NCBI RefSeq assembly: GCF_002795825.1
Contig: NZ_CP018800.1
Location: forward strand, 1,426,001-1,490,000
Length of the DNA stretch: 64,000 nt
Source of the DNA: Mariprofundus ferrinatatus
GTDB taxonomy: Bacteria; Pseudomonadota; Zetaproteobacteria; Mariprofundales; Mariprofundaceae
Direction: 5' to 3'
Part shown: piece by piece, positions 57,947 to 64,000 of the stretch
Numbering within the stretch: position 1 is the stretch's first letter
Layout: each line of letters opens with the position of its first letter
The notes under the pieces: model-generated
The model's input: only the letters and a program-made list of their open reading frames with translations
Told to the model about the DNA's origin: nothing
The model's database searches: none
Position numbers and translations under genes: made by a program

Positions 57947-58930
57947 ATGGGATACGATGTTTTCGGCGTAGGCAACGCCATTATGGATATGCAGGTGCGT
58001 TGCGATGATGCATTTCTTGAGGAGATGGGCATTGAGAAGGGGGTCATGACACTGGTTGATGAGGGGCGGCAGCAAGAGATCCTGGCTGCACTGGCCAATC
58101 ACAGCGTGAACTACTGCTCTGGTGGTTCTGCGGCCAACACCATTGTCGGCATTGCCGATATGGGGGGGAAATCGGCCTATGCGTGCAAAACGGGTGCAGA
58201 CAGTTTCGGCAGGCAGTATCTCGATGAGATGAAAAACCTCGGCATCACCATCGAAGTTCCACAGACCGAGGGACAAAACGGTACCTGCGTGGTACTGATC
58301 ACACCGGATGCTCAACGTACCATGCTTACCCATCTCGGTATCTCCTCATCCCTTGATGAAGATGACATCGTCGAGAGCGAGGTCGCCAAGGCAAAATATC
58401 TCTACGTTGAGGGTTATCTCTTTGCCGGAGATTCCACCAAGGCAGCCGCACTCAAAGCGATCGAATTCGCCAAGAAGCATGGCGTAAAGGTGGCACTGAC
58501 TGTTTCCGATCCATTCCTGATCCATCTCTTCAAGGAGCAGTTCCAGCAGTTGATCGAAGGCCCTGTCGATCTTCTCTTCTGCAACGAGGAGGAGGCCAAG
58601 GCATTGACCGGCCTGGAGGACCCTATCGACTGCGCCCATGCCATCCATGCTCACTGCGAAAACGTTGCGCTTACACTCGGCAAAAACGGTTCGATCATCA
58701 TGCATGAGGGTAAGGCATACCCAGTTGAAGGAGTTGAGGTTGAAGCCATCGACACCACCGGTGCCGGTGACATGTATGCCGCAGGCCTGCTCTACGGTAT
58801 CACCAATGGCATCCCCTGGCAGAAAGCAGGCCACCTCGGATCGCATGCAGCAGGTGTCGTGGTCTCCCAGCTTGGCGCACGCCTGCCTGCACCGCTTACT
58901 TTCGAAGAGATCAAACATCTTCTAGATTAA
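57947..58930 (+). CDS. Adenosine kinase, PfkB family
   Basis: Predicted to phosphorylate adenosine (or a related nucleoside) to AMP; 327 residues. PfkB signatures are [19 protein letters not shown] near residue 50 and [12 protein letters not shown] near 269, whose aspartate is the catalytic base. The start at 57947 has GGGAG eight bases upstream; a longer open frame upstream lacks one. It diverges from the dikinase-like gene across 190 bases, and an AMP- or adenosine-salvage enzyme there would suit a dikinase that releases AMP. Confidence 0.87.
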   Translation: MGYDVFGVGNAIMDMQVRCDDAFLEEMGIEKGVMTLVDEGRQQEILAALANHSVNYCSGGSAANTIVGIADMGGKSAYACKTGADSFGRQYLDEMKNLGITIEVPQTEGQNGTCVVLITPDAQRTMLTHLGISSSLDEDDIVESEVAKAKYLYVEGYLFAGDSTKAAALKAIEFAKKHGVKVALTVSDPFLIHLFKEQFQQLIEGPVDLLFCNEEEAKALTGLEDPIDCAHAIHAHCENVALTLGKNGSIIMHEGKAYPVEGVEVEAIDTTGAGDMYAAGLLYGITNGIPWQKAGHLGSHAAGVVVSQLGARLPAPLTFEEIKHLLD

Positions 58931-58960
58931 TTGCAGTACCAACTTTCAGGAGAATCCGTT

Positions 58961-59146
58961 ATGAACAGAATTATCACAGCCATCTTTGCCCTGATCGCCC
59001 TGATCTCTCTCTCCGCATGTTCGCCGGAACCGGGAACCAAGGCGTGGTGCGAGAAGATGAAAGAGACACCGAAAGGTGAGTGGTCAGCCAACGATGCCGG
59101 CACCTTCACCAAGTACTGCGTACTCGGAAACTACAAAGAGAAATAA
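58961..59146 (+). CDS. DUF3012 lipoprotein (61 aa)
   Basis: A tiny lipoprotein: a signal sequence ending in SLSAC (lipobox) then a 32-residue tail with WCEKM, PKGEWSANDA and KYCVLGN, which is the pattern of DUF3012. Function unknown. AGGAGA lies seven bases before the ATG. It follows the adenosine kinase by 30 bases and may be co-transcribed; a terminator follows. Confidence 0.78.
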   Translation: MNRIITAIFALIALISLSACSPEPGTKAWCEKMKETPKGEWSANDAGTFTKYCVLGNYKEK

Positions 59147-59157
59147 TGCCATTGGAA

Positions 59158-59523
59158 CTACAGGCCCCTCACAACGGGGCCTGTTTTTTCGACTTTCAGG
59201 CCGAAATAGATCATAGTCAAATCCATATTGGAGACATTGATCACCTCATGCATCTCACCCGCATCAATCCGGATCACGCTCCCCTCTCGCACGTCAACAG
59301 CCTCCCCATTCACGGTGAACCTGCAGGTGCCTGAAAGGATATAAAACACCTCGCATATATCCTCATGGCAGTGTGCAGCCACCTTCTGGCCTGGCGTGAA
59401 TGTTGCATGGGAGAAGCGTACTGAGCCTGGCAGCTCCGACTCGTGCAACAGCACCCGTTTCAGGATATCCGGATCATGCGATACACCTTCGGTCGCCACG
59501 CTGTACGTTTCCACAACCTTCAT
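59158..59523 (-). CDS. Cupin domain protein
   Basis: A 121-residue single-domain cupin. Both cupin motifs are present: AHCHEDICEVFYILSGTCRF near residue 51 (metal-binding His and Glu) and AGEMHEVINVS near 90. It may be a small isomerase, dioxygenase or sensor; the neighbours do not say which. GAGGGGAAG lies seven bases before the ATG. Confidence 0.8.
   Translation of the reverse strand: MKVVETYSVATEGVSHDPDILKRVLLHESELPGSVRFSHATFTPGQKVAAHCHEDICEVFYILSGTCRFTVNGEAVDVREGSVIRIDAGEMHEVINVSNMDLTMIYFGLKVEKTGPVVRGL
59159..59189 (+). terminator. Rho-independent terminator
   Basis: CAGGCCCC and GGGGCCTG form an 8-base stem (59161-59168, 59176-59183) around TCACAAC, followed by six T. It ends the DUF3012 transcript and lies inside the last codons of the convergent cupin gene. 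Confidence 0.85.
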
Positions 59524-59594
59524 CTATGACTTCCCCTCAATATTGTACAGAAGCATCCTATACATTCATGCCGCTTCTTTAACAGGCCGGCGGC

Positions 59595-62366
59595 CTACTC
59601 CAGACCGAAGATGCCGCGCGTTCTGTAAAGGTATTTACGCAGCTCCTCGCAGAGCAGGATAACCGCTCCGAACAGCAACATCAGCGGTAGGTAGCCGGGA
59701 TCAAACGCTGCCGTACCGAATATCGTCTGACCTACAGGCGTCAGAGCGATAACGACAAGAAGCAGCAGTTCGCTGCCAATACCGGCAAGAATCAGGCGGT
59801 TGCTGAACAACCCCTTGCTGAAGGCGGAAAGCTTGGTGGTGCGGCAGGCGAAGACATTGAACATCTGCGTAATGATAATCGTCGCGAAGAAGCCGGTGAT
59901 CGCCTGCATATAGAGCGGGTCGTTCACCGCAAGCTCCCTGCCCCAACTCCAGCCGCCGGCAAAAAGAATGTCGAAGAAGATGATGTAAGAGAACGCCGTC
60001 TGCAGCGGCCCGATAAAGCCGTAAGACCTGGCAATCATGCGCCATGTAAGCAGCCTTGCTGAAGGGTCGCGAGGCGGCCGCTGCATAATATCCGACTCCG
60101 GCTTCTCCACACCGAGTCCGATGGCCGGGATCATGTCGGTACCGAGATCAATAGCCAGAATCAGAAGCACCGGCAGTGCCAGCGGCCAGCCGAGCAGGAT
60201 AAAGAGAAGAAACGGAACGATCTCAGGGGTGTTACTGGTGAGGATGTAGGTGATAAAACTCTTGATATTGTCGTAGGCAGCGCGCCCTGCCTTGATTGCA
60301 CTGACGATTGACGTGAAGTTGTCATCAAGCAGCACAATATCCGCCGCCTCTTTGGCCACCTCTGTACCGCTTCGCCCCATGGCAATACCGACATCTGCCC
60401 TGCGCAGCGCCGGCGCATCATTAACACCATCACCGGTTACAGCCACCACCTCCCCCATCTCTTTGAGCAGGGTAACAATGCGAAGCTTGTCGCGCGGCAG
60501 CGTACGGGCAAAGAGAAGCTCGGGACTCTGCAGCAGCTCTTTCAGCCGCTCATCACTGAGCTCGGGAAGATCGGCACCGTTAACCACCACCGCCGAATCA
60601 CCCTCGATAATCCCGGTCTGGCGCGCGATATGTTCGACCGTCGACTCCTGGTCGCCCGAAATCACGATCACCCTGATACCCGCCTCCTTGCAGAGGCGCA
60701 CAGACTCGGCCACTTCGGGGCGTGGCGGATCCTGCATCACTACCAGTCCGTAGAAACAGAATCCTCCTTCAAGATCGCCATGCTCATCCTCCACCTCCTT
60801 GATAGCACAGCCGAGAACCCTGAACCCCTGCCCGGCATAACTGACATCCCACTCCAATAATTTTTTACGCACCTCATCAGTCAGTTCGCTGCAGCGGCCG
60901 TTCTCGAAATAGTGCGTACACATCTCCAGCACCACCTCGCTCGCTCCCTTGAGATAAGCGCGGGCATTGGTGTTGTAGCTGTTAACTGTCACCATGAAGC
61001 GGCTCTCTGATGAGAATGGGATTTCGTGAAGCCGTGGCTGGTTCTCAGCGATATAGCTGATATTGCTAAAAGCGCTGACAAAACTTTTCAGGGAGAGCTC
61101 GGTGGCATCGCCGAAGCTCTTTTCCCGACTCACCGTACTGTTATTGCAGAGCACAAGAATATCGTTGAAATCCTGCATGCCGGGGATATTGCGCAGATGT
61201 ACATGCTTCTGCTCCAGCAACAGGCGACCCTGGCTGCGGTCGAAGTCGTAGCAGAGATCGTTCATGCAGATGGCATGCACGTTGAGATTGTTCTCGGTCA
61301 GGGTACCGGTCTTATCCGAGCAGATCACGGTAAGGCTTCCCAGGGTTTCGATCGCATCGATATTTTTCACCAGCACATTGAGCCTCGCCATACGCTGGGC
61401 GGCCAGCGAGAGGGTCAGTGTCACCGTTGGCAATAGCCCTTCCGGCACATTGGCAACGATGATACCGATGGCAAACACGAGATCGATCCAGATCGGGTTA
61501 CGGGCTATTAAGTAGTCCAGCAGGAAGAACGAAATACCAAGGGAGATGGCGATATAGGAGATGATACGGATAAAATGGGCGATCTGGCGCTGCAGGTGAG
61601 ACTCCACCTGTTCGACTTCGCTGGTCTCGCGGGCAATTTTACCGATCTGGGTATGGTCGCCGGTTGCCACCACCACCGCTGTGCCTGTTCCCGACTGAAC
61701 CAGCGTACCGCTGAAGACCATATTTCGGCTGCGCAACACATTGCCACTGGTGGCATTGAGACTTCTCAGCTGAGGCTCGCTTTCACCGGTGAGGGCGGAG
61801 TGATCCACCTTCAGCATACTCTGCTCGATAAGGCGTGCATCTGCGGTAATTCGGTCCCCCTCCGCAAGCACTATGATATCGCCCGGTACCAGATGTTCGG
61901 ACTCAATCTGTATCCGCTCGCCACCCCTCAACACCACCGCCTGAGAGGTCATCAGGTTCCTGAAAGCCTTCATCGCCTTCTTGGCTTTCTGCTCCTGGAA
62001 GAAGGTGAAGATCGCATTGAGCAACGTGACGCCGAGCAGCGCCCAGGCGATGTAAAACGAGCCCTCTCCAGGCACCAGATATTCACTGAGAAAGGAGAGT
62101 GCTGCACCTGCCAGCAACAGATAGGAGAATAGATTGTGAAACTGCAGCAGAAACTGCAGTACGATCAGCATCTCTTTTTTCTCGGACAGGCGATTGATGC
62201 CGTAACATTTGCGCCGTGCCCGCACCTCGGCATTTTCGAGTCCCTGTTCAGAAGTGCTCAGCTGCTCCAGCACCTCATCGGTTGGAACCTGATGAATACG
62301 CTTAAGCAGCTCCGGCGGAACTTCCGCCCGGCATGCCTCAACCATGGGATTTTCAATGTCTGTCAT
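59595..62366 (-). CDS. P-type cation ATPase of the Na,K-ATPase-like (P2C) group
   Basis: A 923-residue inner-membrane pump with about ten helices. The phosphorylation motif is CSDKTGTLT (Asp near 350) and TGDGVNDAPALR is the hinge. Helix 4 reads VANVPEGLLPTVTLTLS, and helices 5-6 read LTSNTPEIVPFLLF and AIDLGTDMIPAIGL; the glutamates and aspartates that bind Na+ and K+ in animal Na,K-ATPase are all at the matching places. ESDIMQRPPR follows helix 6, as in animals. The ion is inferred as Na+, K+ or H+. It precedes ppsA by 18 bases between stop and start. Confidence 0.87.
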   Translation of the reverse strand: MTDIENPMVEACRAEVPPELLKRIHQVPTDEVLEQLSTSEQGLENAEVRARRKCYGINRLSEKKEMLIVLQFLLQFHNLFSYLLLAGAALSFLSEYLVPGEGSFYIAWALLGVTLLNAIFTFFQEQKAKKAMKAFRNLMTSQAVVLRGGERIQIESEHLVPGDIIVLAEGDRITADARLIEQSMLKVDHSALTGESEPQLRSLNATSGNVLRSRNMVFSGTLVQSGTGTAVVVATGDHTQIGKIARETSEVEQVESHLQRQIAHFIRIISYIAISLGISFFLLDYLIARNPIWIDLVFAIGIIVANVPEGLLPTVTLTLSLAAQRMARLNVLVKNIDAIETLGSLTVICSDKTGTLTENNLNVHAICMNDLCYDFDRSQGRLLLEQKHVHLRNIPGMQDFNDILVLCNNSTVSREKSFGDATELSLKSFVSAFSNISYIAENQPRLHEIPFSSESRFMVTVNSYNTNARAYLKGASEVVLEMCTHYFENGRCSELTDEVRKKLLEWDVSYAGQGFRVLGCAIKEVEDEHGDLEGGFCFYGLVVMQDPPRPEVAESVRLCKEAGIRVIVISGDQESTVEHIARQTGIIEGDSAVVVNGADLPELSDERLKELLQSPELLFARTLPRDKLRIVTLLKEMGEVVAVTGDGVNDAPALRRADVGIAMGRSGTEVAKEAADIVLLDDNFTSIVSAIKAGRAAYDNIKSFITYILTSNTPEIVPFLLFILLGWPLALPVLLILAIDLGTDMIPAIGLGVEKPESDIMQRPPRDPSARLLTWRMIARSYGFIGPLQTAFSYIIFFDILFAGGWSWGRELAVNDPLYMQAITGFFATIIITQMFNVFACRTTKLSAFSKGLFSNRLILAGIGSELLLLVVIALTPVGQTIFGTAAFDPGYLPLMLLFGAVILLCEELRKYLYRTRGIFGLE

Positions 62367-62384
62367 AATGACGCCATCCTGCTG

Positions 62385-64000
<1,616 letters not shown>

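Overview
This window reads as ordinary, densely packed chromosomal DNA from a Gram-negative proteobacterium with no plasmid, phage, IS or CRISPR signature. Lipoproteins, an OmpA-type protein, a periplasmic cis/trans fatty acid isomerase, a thioredoxin/DsbD-like protein and many Sec signal peptides show a two-membrane envelope. NhaB and a Na,K-ATPase-like P-type pump suit a marine or saline habitat. A CbbY-like phosphatase (usually tied to the Calvin cycle), several c-type haem proteins and a truncated haemoglobin suit a microaerophilic chemolithotroph; a zetaproteobacterium (Mariprofundus-like) or a marine gammaproteobacterium would fit. No rRNA or other decisive marker is present, so this placement is inference.

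Layout: 0-7.1 kb carries queG, a small membrane protein, the riboflavin operon ribE-ribBA-ribH-nusB (1- and 4-base overlaps) and the lipoprotein isomerase cti. 7.3-14.3 kb holds an adenylate cyclase, a GAF/HD-GYP protein, two tandem paralogous AAA ATPases with a pilus-ATPase-like N-terminus, and tatD with a cbbY-like phosphatase. 15-18.4 kb is clpS-clpA-trmO. 18.5-27.7 kb has a SPOR protein, a GGDEF protein with a periplasmic CXXCH haem motif, a secreted GH5-like glycosidase, an S4 protein, a RluA-family synthase, a frameshifted [2Fe-2S] ferredoxin, a truncated haemoglobin and nhaB. 27.7-31.2 kb is pflB-pflA with a long structured leader and a strong intergenic hairpin. 31.3-41.9 kb includes a cytochrome c with Ig-like repeats, a Baeyer-Villiger-type monooxygenase, serC, a STAS-like protein, a cyclic-nucleotide-binding protein, a membrane protein, the DsbD-like protein, psd and a MYG1 homologue. 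42-50.1 kb has relA followed by a LysR remnant, ilvD, nadA, an OmpA-like protein and a LOG-family protein.

The most unusual part is 50.1-58.9 kb: three secreted serine hydrolases of beta-lactamase/PBP fold, an Npt-type nucleotide-transporter-like membrane protein, and a 977-residue protein with a Sec signal peptide and the domain order of plant glucan, water dikinase (phosphohistidine domain, then ATP-grasp domain). An adenosine kinase gene diverges from it. An ATP-dependent dikinase in the periplasm would need ATP there, and a nucleotide carrier next to it suggests a supply route. I propose this as a possible undescribed envelope phosphorylation or remodelling system; function is inferred from domains and position only.

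The window ends with a DUF3012 lipoprotein, a cupin, the P2C-type ATPase and a ppsA gene cut by the window edge. No tRNA, rRNA, CRISPR array, insertion sequence or FMN riboswitch was seen.
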